Shown: in pieces, positions 22,606 to 30,339 of the stretch | Position numbering within the stretch: the stretch's first letter is position 1 | Layout: each line of letters starts with the position of its first letter | Assembly: GCA_041748075.1 (NCBI GenBank) | Contig: JBGTDX010000061.1 | Location: forward strand, 1 to 36,239 | DNA: 36,239 nt | Source of the DNA: JBGSYJ01 sp041748075 | Lineage (GTDB): Bacteria; Acidobacteriota; Thermoanaerobaculia; Gp7-AA8 | Direction of reading: 5' to 3' | The notes under the pieces: model-generated | Database searches by the model: none | What the model was told of the DNA's origin: nothing | The model's input: only the letters and a program-made list of their open reading frames with translations | Program-made: the position numbers and the translations under genes

Positions 22606-23883
22606 ATGCGTTTTTTTAAAGCGGTGGCAGTCGGCCTTTTCGTCGGAGTGCCTCTCCTTGCTGTGTCTCCGCAAATCGTCGCTCCGGATGAAGTGCTCCA
22701 TGATGCCGAGATACCGATACGGATCGAAGGCCTGACCGCTGGCGCAAACTACCGGCTGGACGGCGAGTTCGTCACCCGTGGCGGAACTCTGTGGAAATCG
22801 ACGGCCCGATTCGTCGCAGATGACACCGGTGTGATCGACCTGGCTGCGGACGCGCCTCTCGACGGAACGTGGGACGGAGGCGATCCGACCGGAATCTTCT
22901 GGTCGATGACCAATACGAAACAGCGGGTCACCGATCCGTCGCTCTTCGAAAACGATGACCGGAGTGTCATCACGCTGAGAGTCACGGAAGGGGAAAAGGC
23001 AATCGCTTCCAGGCGCATGACGCTGAGAAAGCGTGACATCGGTATCTCGTCGACCGATATTCGCTCCCCCATCGTCGGGACGTTGTACGTTCCGTACGGG
23101 AAGCGCAATCTTCCTGCGGTTGTGGTGATGGGAGGTTCGGAGGGAGGCGTCCCGAACGATAGAGCGGCGTTGATCGCCTCCCACGGATACGTGACGCTTG
23201 CTCTCGCGTACTTTGCAGCTCCGGGGTTGTCGGGCGATCTGGAACAGATTCCTCTCGAATACTTCGATCGCGCGCTTGAATGGCTTGCCGCGCAGCCTGC
23301 CGTCGATCGAAAGCGAATCGCACTTCTCGGCGTTTCGAAATCGGCGGAACTGGCACTGCTCATCGCGACGCAGAATCATTCGATCGCCGGTGTCGTTGCA
23401 ATCGCACCGGCCTCGATCGTCTCTCAGAGTATTTCGGATCAGCGTACGGTGAACTCTTCGTGGACCAGGAACGGAGTAGACGTCCCCTTCGCTCCATTCG
23501 TGGTGACGGAGGCGTTCAGCAACGATCGTCGCCTGCTGAACCTGTACGCTCCGACCCTTGCAGCCGCGCCTCCAGAGTCGGCGATTCCCGTTGAGAAGAT
23601 CCGCTGTCCCGTCCTGCTTCTGGCGGGAAAAGTCGATCAGCTGTGGCCTTCGGAGGAGATGGCCGGTCAACTGGTCGAACGCGCGAAGCAATCAGGAAAT
23701 GAGTCGAGAGTCCAGGCGGTGATCTTTGACGACGCCGGGCATCACGTGGGAATGCTTCCACACCGGCCCACCGGTGATTCAGTGCGGCTCGGCGGATCTG
23801 CGAAAGGACTGGACCGCGCGCAGATTGCAGCCTGGAAGAACATGCTTCGGTTTCTCGGCGAGACACTCGGCGTGCCGCCCTGA
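22606..23883 (+). CDS. Secreted BAAT/acyl-CoA thioesterase-like alpha/beta hydrolase
   Basis: The 425-residue protein begins with a probable signal peptide (MRFFKAVAVGLFVGVPLLAV). It has a beta-sandwich N-domain (about 25-145) typical of the acyl-CoA thioester hydrolase/bile acid-CoA amino acid N-acyltransferase family. The C-terminal alpha/beta-hydrolase domain has nucleophile elbow LGVSKSAE (Ser near 247), GKVDQLWPS with the acid Asp near 345, and DDAGHHVGM with the His near 379. Mammalian BAAT uses Cys at the nucleophile; Ser here fits hydrolase activity. CoA thioesters are not expected outside the cytoplasm, so the natural substrate of an exported member is unclear. ATG 22606 follows GGAGG with 4-base spacing. 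It stands alone between repeats. Confidence 0.85.
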   Translation: MRFFKAVAVGLFVGVPLLAVSPQIVAPDEVLHDAEIPIRIEGLTAGANYRLDGEFVTRGGTLWKSTARFVADDTGVIDLAADAPLDGTWDGGDPTGIFWSMTNTKQRVTDPSLFENDDRSVITLRVTEGEKAIASRRMTLRKRDIGISSTDIRSPIVGTLYVPYGKRNLPAVVVMGGSEGGVPNDRAALIASHGYVTLALAYFAAPGLSGDLEQIPLEYFDRALEWLAAQPAVDRKRIALLGVSKSAELALLIATQNHSIAGVVAIAPASIVSQSISDQRTVNSSWTRNGVDVPFAPFVVTEAFSNDRRLLNLYAPTLAAAPPESAIPVEKIRCPVLLLAGKVDQLWPSEEMAGQLVERAKQSGNESRVQAVIFDDAGHHVGMLPHRPTGDSVRLGGSAKGLDRAQIAAWKNMLRFLGETLGVPP

Positions 23884-23944
23884 AACTCCTGGCCACTTCA
23901 ATCGCACACCCAAGGCGTTCGCCATGAAAACACTCGGGCTCATG

Positions 23945-24018
23945 GGCGAAGCGAAGAATCATCCTGCGATGCTCGATCCCGCAATAAGATCCTTCGCTTC
24001 GCTCAGGATGACAAACTG
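23945..24018. repeat. TCATCCTGAGCGAAGCG-family inverted repeat
   Basis: Left arm GCGAAGCGAAGAATCATCCT (23948-23967) and right arm GATCCTTCGCTTCGCTCAGG (23990-24009, running on to ATGAC) are inverted copies around a short AT-containing loop. It lies between the 3' ends of the convergent BAAT-like and treZ genes, so its hairpin could serve as a two-way transcription end. It is the same family as 12328-12416. Confidence 0.7.
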
Positions 24019-24022
24019 AGGG

Positions 24023-25849
24023 TCAGGACGTCGCGGCGTACATCGTTGCGGAGTGCGGCGGCAGCTCGAGCTGCGGCTCGCTGCCGTCCTCGATGCTGGA
24101 AGCGGCCGCGCCGGGTCCGTCCCACCTGGGGTCTGAAGACGACATCGTGAGAGTCCACCGGCCGTTCACGGGAAGCTTCACCGTCTGCCGCTGGTCGCTG
24201 AAGTTCAGAGCGATCAACGCTTCATGGCCGCCCGAGCGCCGGGAAACCACGAGTGTCCTCTCGGATTCGGAGTGCTGCACGGCGATATCCTCGCGAGTGA
24301 GCGAGAGAAGCGCGGGATGCTTTCTCAATGCAATCAGCTCCCGATAGAAACGCCACAGCGTGTTCTCTTCGCCCGCTCTCTCAAACGAAATTTTCGAGCG
24401 TTCGAACGTCTCCTTCGCATGCGGGTCAGGAGCTTCTCTCTCCCATGCGAACGCGGCGAACTCTTCCTTCCTACCCTTCCGGACTGCTTTGATCAGATCC
24501 TCATCCGAGTGGCTCGTGAAATATTGAAACGGATTTGTCTCCCCATACTCCTCGCCCATGAACAGCATTGGAAGGTAGCGGGAGAGGATGACCGTCACTG
24601 CCGCGAGTTTCAGCTCCTCGAACGAGATCTGCGTCGTGAGCCGGTCGCCGAGTATACGGTTGCCGACCTGATCGTGATTCTGGCTGTACGCGAGAAACTT
24701 CGAGCCGTCGAGATCGCCGCCCGGCGCGCCGTGATGGCGTCCGCGGTGCTTCGAAAAGACGTTCGCGAAGACATACGCATCGGTCATCGCGGTCGCGAGC
24801 TGGTCGAGCCCTCCGAAATCCTCGTAATAGCCTGATCGCTCATCGGTGAGAACGGCGCGCAACGCATGGTGAAAATCGTCGCTCCATTGCGAATCGAGCT
24901 CGAACCCTCCCATGTCCGCCGGACGGATGAGCTTCGGATCATTGAGGTCACTCTCCGCGATGAGGTGAATGTGCCGGCCCAGCTCTTCTGCGCGCTGGTG
25001 GACCTCATCGGAGAGCTGATGAAGAAACGGATACGCCGACTGATCCGCGATCGCGTGCACGGCATCGAGACGGAGAGCGTCGATGTGCAGCTCGGTGACC
25101 CAGTAGAGCGCATTCTCGATGAAGAAGCGGCGCACATGATCGCTCCCGGAACCATCGAAATTGAGGGCGTCCCCCCACGGTGTCTTGTAACGGTCGGTGA
25201 AATACCCGGCAAATGCCTGAAGGTAGTTTCCCTCAGGCCCGAGATGGTTGTACACGACGTCGAGAACGACGGCGAGTCCTTCCTGATGGCACGCCTCGAC
25301 GAGCTTCGCCAGCCCCTCGGGACCTCCGTATGTGTTCTGGGTCGCGTACGGATAGGCGCCGTCGTAGCCCCAGTTCCTGTTTCCCGGAAACTGCGCGACC
25401 GGCATCAGTTCGATCGCCGTCACCCCAAGCGACTTCAGCGTTTTCAGGTGCGGGATGGTGCTCTCGAACGTCCCCTCGGGAGTGAACGTCCCCACGTGCA
25501 GCTCATAGAAGACGTAATCGCGAAGCGCGATGCCTTTCCAGCCGTCATCTTTCCAGCGGCGCTGAAAGGAAACGACTTCGGATGGACCATGAACTCCTTC
25601 CGGCTGGAATCGCGAAGCCGGGTCCGGAAACTCGCGGTCCTCGCCGAGCCGGTATTTGTAGCGCGTTCCTTCCGGGGCTCCGACCAGCGCTTCGTGATAT
25701 CCGTTTTCGTCCTTCTGCATGGGGACGAGGCTGTCGGAAGGAGTGATGATGTGCAGCACGATTCCTTCAGCCTCCGGCGCCCACACGCGGAAGAGCGTCT
25801 TGTCGTCGCGCTCCGGAAGAGCGCCTGTCGCTCGATCAACTCTCTTCAA
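24023..25849 (-). CDS. treZ: Malto-oligosyltrehalose trehalohydrolase
   Basis: TreZ releases trehalose from maltooligosyl-trehalose made by TreY. The 608 residues start with a CBM48/E-set domain (FRVWAPEAEGIVLHI, about 20-34). The GH13 barrel has YDGAYPYATQNTYGGP (162-177), LDVVYNHLGPEGNYL with region I Asp197, nucleophile Asp262 in ALRLDAVHAI, acid/base Glu299 in HLIAESDLND and Asp393 in SQNHDQVGNR. The catalytic set is intact. The start is TTG 25849, with GAGGAG four bases upstream inside glgB. The overlap with glgB is 14 bp, so translation is probably coupled. It is the last gene of the five-gene glucan operon. Confidence 0.95.
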   Translation of the reverse strand: MKRVDRATGALPERDDKTLFRVWAPEAEGIVLHIITPSDSLVPMQKDENGYHEALVGAPEGTRYKYRLGEDREFPDPASRFQPEGVHGPSEVVSFQRRWKDDGWKGIALRDYVFYELHVGTFTPEGTFESTIPHLKTLKSLGVTAIELMPVAQFPGNRNWGYDGAYPYATQNTYGGPEGLAKLVEACHQEGLAVVLDVVYNHLGPEGNYLQAFAGYFTDRYKTPWGDALNFDGSGSDHVRRFFIENALYWVTELHIDALRLDAVHAIADQSAYPFLHQLSDEVHQRAEELGRHIHLIAESDLNDPKLIRPADMGGFELDSQWSDDFHHALRAVLTDERSGYYEDFGGLDQLATAMTDAYVFANVFSKHRGRHHGAPGGDLDGSKFLAYSQNHDQVGNRILGDRLTTQISFEELKLAAVTVILSRYLPMLFMGEEYGETNPFQYFTSHSDEDLIKAVRKGRKEEFAAFAWEREAPDPHAKETFERSKISFERAGEENTLWRFYRELIALRKHPALLSLTREDIAVQHSESERTLVVSRRSGGHEALIALNFSDQRQTVKLPVNGRWTLTMSSSDPRWDGPGAAASSIEDGSEPQLELPPHSATMYAATS

Positions 25850-28232
25850 GCATCTCCTCGCTGGTGAAGAACACTGCTCCGAGCGGCGGGAGTGTCACAT
25901 TCAGCGAATGGCGCCTTCCGTGATACGGAATCGGTGCAGCCTCGACCCTGCCGAGGTTTCCCTGTCCGCTGCCACCGTAATCGGCTGCGTCGCTGTTGAA
26001 CGCTTCACGCCAGAAGCCCGGAACGGGCGCACCCACGCGATAGTTATAACGGATCACGGGAGTGAAGTTGAAAAGTGCGATCAGAGCCTGGCCTCCGTCG
26101 CGCGAATGACGGATGAAGCTCAGCACGCTCTGTTGCGAGTCGTTTGCATCGAGCCATTCGAAGCCCTGCGGCTCGGTGTCCGCATGAAGCGCGGGGTTGT
26201 ACCTGTAGAGCCTGTTCAGATCCGACAGAGCGTGGGACACTCCTGCGTGAAACGGTTCGCCCAGCAGGTTCCAGTCGAGACTGTCATCATGATTCCATTC
26301 CTTCCACTGGCCGAATTCTCCACCCATGAAGACGAGCTTCTTTCCTGGCTGCGCATACATGTAACTGAACAAGAGCCGAAGGTTGGCGAACTTCTGCCAG
26401 TCGTCGCCCGGCATCTTGCGAATCAGAGAGCCCTTGCCGTGAACTACCTCGTCGTGTGAAAGCGGAAGGAGAAAGTTCTCCGTGAAAGCGTAGATCGCCC
26501 GGAAGGTGAGCTCATTGTGGTGATACGTCCGGTAGATCGGCTCATGGGAGAAGTAGCGGAGCGTGTCGTGCATCCATCCCATGTCCCACTTCATTCCGAA
26601 GCCGAGCCCGCCGAGGTATGTTGGCCTCGACACCATCGGCCATGCGGTCGATTCTTCCGCAATCGTCTGCGTGTCGGGGTAGTTGGCGTAGATCGCTTCG
26701 TTCAGCTGTCTGAGGAAATTGAGCGCTTCGATGTTGTCGCGGCCTCCGTATTGATTCGGAATCCATTCGCCGGATTTCCGCGAGTAGTCGAGATAGAGCA
26801 TCGACGCCACCGCATCGACGCGAAGTCCGTCGATGTGGTACTTGTCGAGCCAGAACATCGCGCTGCTGATCAGGAAGCTCCGGACCTCGTTGCGGCCGTA
26901 ATTGAAAATCAGACTGCTCCAGTCCGGATGGAATCCCTGGCGCGGGTCGGCGTGCTCGTAGAGGTGCGTGCCGTCGAAGTAGCCAAGCCCATGCTCGTCC
27001 GTTGGGAAGTGAGACGGCACCCAGTCGAGAATCACACCAATTCCGTTCTGGTGCAGCTGATCGATCAGGTACATGAAGTCCTGAGGCGTCCCGAAGCGGC
27101 TCGTCGGCGCGAAGTAGCCCGTCGTCTGGTATCCCCACGATCCGAAGAACGGATGCTCCATGACGGGAAGAAACTCGATGTGCGTAAAGCCGGTACTCTT
27201 CACATATTCGACCAGCTGCTGCGCCGTTTCCCGGTAGGTCAGCGGCCTCGCATCTTCCTCGGGAACACGTCTCCATGATCCGAGGTGAACTTCATAGACA
27301 GACATCGGGGCATGAAGAGAGTTTTTCTCTCTTCTGTCATTCATCCAGTCTGCGTCGTTCCATTCATACTCCAGATCCCATGCAACGGATGCAGTCTCCG
27401 GCGCGAGCTGATGCATGAAGCCGAACGGGTCGGTCTTGGCGACGACGTAACTATTCTCATGCGAGACGATCCGATACTTGTAGAGAGATCCCTTCGAGAT
27501 GTCGCGAATGAAGCCTTCCCAGATCCCGGATCCACCGCGCGCTTCGAGCTGATTTCGTGAGGGGTCCCACCCGTTGAACTCGCCGACCACGGACACTTCA
27601 CGAGCGGAGGGAGCCCAGACGGCGAAATGCATTCCCTTCACGCCGTCGCGCGTGATCTGGTGCGCTCCCAGTTTGTCGTAAAGCCGCTGGTGCGTCCCTT
27701 CGTTGAAGAGGTAGATGTCGTGGTCGGTCAGGTGAGGGGAGCGATCTTCGAATTCTCCCTCGATCACCGCGGGAGAACGGCTTTCCTCTTCCCCCGTACC
27801 GGCGAGAGAGGGGTCGGGGGTGAGGGTCTCTGAAACCGGCTCGGCTTTCTGCTTTTTAGCGCGAGGCTTTCGCGAGGTGAGGATCTCTGCTCGTGCTTCA
27901 CCCGCGCGATTCGCGGGTTCTTTCTTTGCGCGGGGCTTTCCAGAGGAGGCCATCACCCCTGACCCCTCTCTCGTGGGTAGAGGGGAGGACACGGCAATCT
28001 CCTCACGAAGCGGATCACCCTGCGGTTCGAGTTGCGGCTTCTTCTTCATACCGGGTGTGCTCGAAGAGGCCCTCACCCCTGCCCCCTCTCCCGCCGGGAG
28101 AGGGGAAGAGTCGACGCTTTGCTTCACGGGCGCGGACTCGGCCGTCGCGCTTTTTTTAACGCCGGACTTCCCGTCCTTGTTTTCATCTTTTTCTTTTTTC
28201 TTCTTCTGCTTCTTCTCTTTTTTTCCAAACAT
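25836..28232 (-). CDS. glgB: 1,4-alpha-glucan branching enzyme with repeat-rich N-terminal extension
   Basis: GlgB moves short alpha-1,4 chains onto O-6 to create branches in glycogen. Of the 798 residues the first 165 or so are an unusual extension. A lysine-rich start (MFGKKEKKQKKKKEKDENK) is followed by a linker of repeat-derived segments (SSPLPAGEGAGVRASS at 42-57, a similar one at 82-97, and LTPDPSLAGTGEEES at 137-151). The usual N-terminal domain N1 is absent. A CBM48 domain (about 195-290) and a GH13 barrel follow, with nucleophile Asp473 in GLRVDAVASMLYLDYSR, acid/base Glu526/527 in TIAEESTAWP and Asp594 in LSHDEVVHGK. The catalytic set is intact. The ATG is next to the malQ stop (TAATG), and the enzyme part matches a short-type GlgB of about 630 residues. 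Confidence 0.95.
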   Translation of the reverse strand: MFGKKEKKQKKKKEKDENKDGKSGVKKSATAESAPVKQSVDSSPLPAGEGAGVRASSSTPGMKKKPQLEPQGDPLREEIAVSSPLPTREGSGVMASSGKPRAKKEPANRAGEARAEILTSRKPRAKKQKAEPVSETLTPDPSLAGTGEEESRSPAVIEGEFEDRSPHLTDHDIYLFNEGTHQRLYDKLGAHQITRDGVKGMHFAVWAPSAREVSVVGEFNGWDPSRNQLEARGGSGIWEGFIRDISKGSLYKYRIVSHENSYVVAKTDPFGFMHQLAPETASVAWDLEYEWNDADWMNDRREKNSLHAPMSVYEVHLGSWRRVPEEDARPLTYRETAQQLVEYVKSTGFTHIEFLPVMEHPFFGSWGYQTTGYFAPTSRFGTPQDFMYLIDQLHQNGIGVILDWVPSHFPTDEHGLGYFDGTHLYEHADPRQGFHPDWSSLIFNYGRNEVRSFLISSAMFWLDKYHIDGLRVDAVASMLYLDYSRKSGEWIPNQYGGRDNIEALNFLRQLNEAIYANYPDTQTIAEESTAWPMVSRPTYLGGLGFGMKWDMGWMHDTLRYFSHEPIYRTYHHNELTFRAIYAFTENFLLPLSHDEVVHGKGSLIRKMPGDDWQKFANLRLLFSYMYAQPGKKLVFMGGEFGQWKEWNHDDSLDWNLLGEPFHAGVSHALSDLNRLYRYNPALHADTEPQGFEWLDANDSQQSVLSFIRHSRDGGQALIALFNFTPVIRYNYRVGAPVPGFWREAFNSDAADYGGSGQGNLGRVEAAPIPYHGRRHSLNVTLPPLGAVFFTSEEMLEES
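27784..27832. repeat. Palindromic repeat inside glgB, copy 3 (opposite orientation)
   Basis: The minus strand here carries a core of the type CCTCACCCCYGMCCCCTCTC, a GCCGG/GTGGG-type loop and AGAGGGG. It is translated as LTPDPSLAGTGEEES in GlgB (137-151). It is the same element as copies 1 and 2 but inserted the other way round. Confidence 0.75.
27943..27990. repeat. Palindromic repeat inside glgB, copy 2
   Basis: CCATCACCCCTGACCCCTCT, then CTCGTGGGTAGAGGGGAGGA on the plus strand. It is translated from the minus strand as SSPLPTREGSGVMASS (GlgB 82-97). Confidence 0.8.
28063..28110. repeat. Palindromic repeat inside glgB, copy 1
   Basis: CCCTCACCCCTGCCCCCTCT, then CCCGCCGGGAGAGGGGAAGA on the plus strand, a palindrome (CCCCTCTCCCG / CGGGAGAGGGG). 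It is translated from the minus strand as SSPLPAGEGAGVRASS (GlgB 42-57). The same word family is a common intergenic repeat in many bacteria. Confidence 0.85.
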
Positions 28233-30337
28233 TAGTTCACGCTCGCTTCCGGGCGGTTCTTCCGCCGATCGTCAATCATTCGCAGGCTCTTTACCACCTC
28301 GGGAGAATCAAAAATGCTCGCGATGTCTCGAGGCAGCTTCCTCTGCCAGTTCGGGCGTTCATCGGACGAGGTCCCCGGAACGTTCTGCGGGGAGGTTTCG
28401 CCCCACAGGTCCTCGAGGTTGACCAACACCATCTCGGCATCGCTGCTGCTGAGAAAGTCGAGCGCACCGATCAACGCCGTACGGTCGTCGATGTCCGATG
28501 CCGCCAGCTTGAGATATTCATGCTCTTTCAAAGATGTAGCCAGCTTGGTCCGTATCGTTTCACGATTGACATGCTCTTCGCGACTTCCCGCATCATCGAG
28601 GAGGCTCATCTGCTGTCGATCGTCGATGTCCATACCATTCCAGTAGGAGGTAAACGTCGGCATGTCATGGGTGTTGATGCTGGCAACCATCGCCTTCTTC
28701 GGTGTGGCAGGCTCATCCATGGACGGCGACATCTCGTATTGCAATACATACATTCGCCGGACACCGCGCTTCTCCATCATCGAGCGGACCTCCTCCGGGA
28801 CGGTGCCGAGGTCTTCCCCGATGATGACGCTTCGAAATCGATGGGACTCGATGGCGAGGACGGCGTACATCGCCTCCGCGGGATACTGAACATATACGCC
28901 GTTCGAGGGCTCGGCGCCCGATGGGATCCAGAACAGTCGGTTCAGCGCCATTACGTGATCGATACGCAGCATGCCGGCAAACTTCAGCTGATTCCGGATC
29001 GCGGCGATGAAGTAGTCCAGCTTGCGCTCGACCATCACGTCCGGCCTCATCGGCGCGAAGCCCCAGTTCTGGCCCTTTGTGAAGAATGCGTCAGGAGGCG
29101 ATCCAACCGAGGCCCTTTCTGCGAACAGAGCCGGGTCTCGCCAGGTGTCATAGCCGTCGGGATGAACGCCCAGGGGGTAGTCGAGATAGAGGCCAGGTCC
29201 GGAGGCTGCCGCGAACGATTCCAGCTGCTCATGCATGGCCCACTGGACGAAGAGGTGGTACAGGCGATCGGCTTCGCGGTAATCCGTCGGGTCGATCGAT
29301 CCGTTCTTCATAACGTCGGGCCACCTGCGCCATACCTCCCCGCGCATCTCGCCCGCTGCGCGGAATGACGCGTAGCGTTCGACATCGGGGTTGGCCTCGA
29401 GGAACGCCTCATACCGGCTTCTTTCGCCGAGTTCGAAAAAGCATCTCGATGCGGCCTCGAGCACACTGCGTTTCAGCTTCATGGCTCCGCGATAGTCGAC
29501 CAGTTCGGACTTCTGCAGTCTCGAGAGATCCCGCTGAAACGCGGCCGATCCAACGAGATCCTTTGCATAGGAGGAATCTGAAAACCCGGGCACCCGTGTG
29601 ACGTCGAGGAAGAGCTCGTTCCAGTGAAGCCGGCTCATCGGGTTGTAGGGACTCGAATCGAATGGCTGATCGAGAAAGGTGGCGAGAATCGGAAGAATGC
29701 CGATGAAGTCGCCCCCTAGCTGCCGTGTTCTCTCGTAGACGGCCGCGAGATCGGTCAGGTCTCCGGCGCCCCAGCTCCTTTCCGCATGAATTGCATAGGC
29801 GGGAGCAAAGACTCCCCACATCCGTAAACCATCGGGCGCGTAGCAACGCTCCGGTGCAGCGAAGAGTCCCGTTTCGAAGCGGTGATCCGCTCCATGTTCG
29901 ACGACGATGGTGTGATACCCCGCCGGAAGATCAGGGGAGATCGACAGGCGGTGAACGGCGAATGTCCGGCCGCCGCTGGTGCGACGTCTGGTCTTCAGGA
30001 TGTTGCACTGCAGCGACTCTTCGCTCTCGAGCTTCAGAATCACACGCGGTTGCGCGTCCTCCGGCAGAACCAGCTCGAGTTCCGTCGCTTCCCCATGCCA
30101 TGCGACCGAGATCGGAGGAAGGGGCGATGGGGATCGCTTTCGGTCGGCCAGCGCATCGCGGACGTCGCTGTCCGATTTGATGTCGATCCCCATGATCTCG
30201 AGCGTCGCCCTGAGATCGGCATCGGAGGCGGCGCGCGGCTGATCCATTGCGTCGACGTACGCGGTCTGGATGCCGTAACCGCGCGCCAGCTCCTGAAGAG
30301 GCGAACTCCTGCGTGCGCGCACCCTGTCCGCGCGCAT
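28232..30337 (-). CDS. malQ: 4-alpha-glucanotransferase (amylomaltase type)
   Basis: MalQ (GH77) disproportionates maltodextrins, passing glucan chains between acceptors and releasing glucose. From ATG 30337, two bases after the TreS-maltokinase stop, it has 701 residues, close to the 694 of E. coli MalQ. The N-terminal part (1-160) is the extra beta domain of long-type MalQ. SSPYNPMSRLHWNELFLD (about 228-245) starts the barrel, nucleophile Asp460 lies in MLRIDHVMALNR, Glu508 in IIGEDLGTVPEE and Asp558 in INTHDMPT. The catalytic set is intact. An open frame extends 75 codons upstream but runs through treS and has no likely start. Maltose left by MalQ and by glucan hydrolysis can feed the maltokinase. 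Confidence 0.93.
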   Translation of the reverse strand: MRADRVRARRSSPLQELARGYGIQTAYVDAMDQPRAASDADLRATLEIMGIDIKSDSDVRDALADRKRSPSPLPPISVAWHGEATELELVLPEDAQPRVILKLESEESLQCNILKTRRRTSGGRTFAVHRLSISPDLPAGYHTIVVEHGADHRFETGLFAAPERCYAPDGLRMWGVFAPAYAIHAERSWGAGDLTDLAAVYERTRQLGGDFIGILPILATFLDQPFDSSPYNPMSRLHWNELFLDVTRVPGFSDSSYAKDLVGSAAFQRDLSRLQKSELVDYRGAMKLKRSVLEAASRCFFELGERSRYEAFLEANPDVERYASFRAAGEMRGEVWRRWPDVMKNGSIDPTDYREADRLYHLFVQWAMHEQLESFAAASGPGLYLDYPLGVHPDGYDTWRDPALFAERASVGSPPDAFFTKGQNWGFAPMRPDVMVERKLDYFIAAIRNQLKFAGMLRIDHVMALNRLFWIPSGAEPSNGVYVQYPAEAMYAVLAIESHRFRSVIIGEDLGTVPEEVRSMMEKRGVRRMYVLQYEMSPSMDEPATPKKAMVASINTHDMPTFTSYWNGMDIDDRQQMSLLDDAGSREEHVNRETIRTKLATSLKEHEYLKLAASDIDDRTALIGALDFLSSSDAEMVLVNLEDLWGETSPQNVPGTSSDERPNWQRKLPRDIASIFDSPEVVKSLRMIDDRRKNRPEASVN

Positions 30338-30339
30338 GA

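Noticed and set aside
22558..23691. 377-codon minus-strand frame opposite the BAAT-like gene
   Set aside because: Arg/Asp-rich shadow without motifs; the plus strand has a ribosome binding site, signal peptide and catalytic triad.
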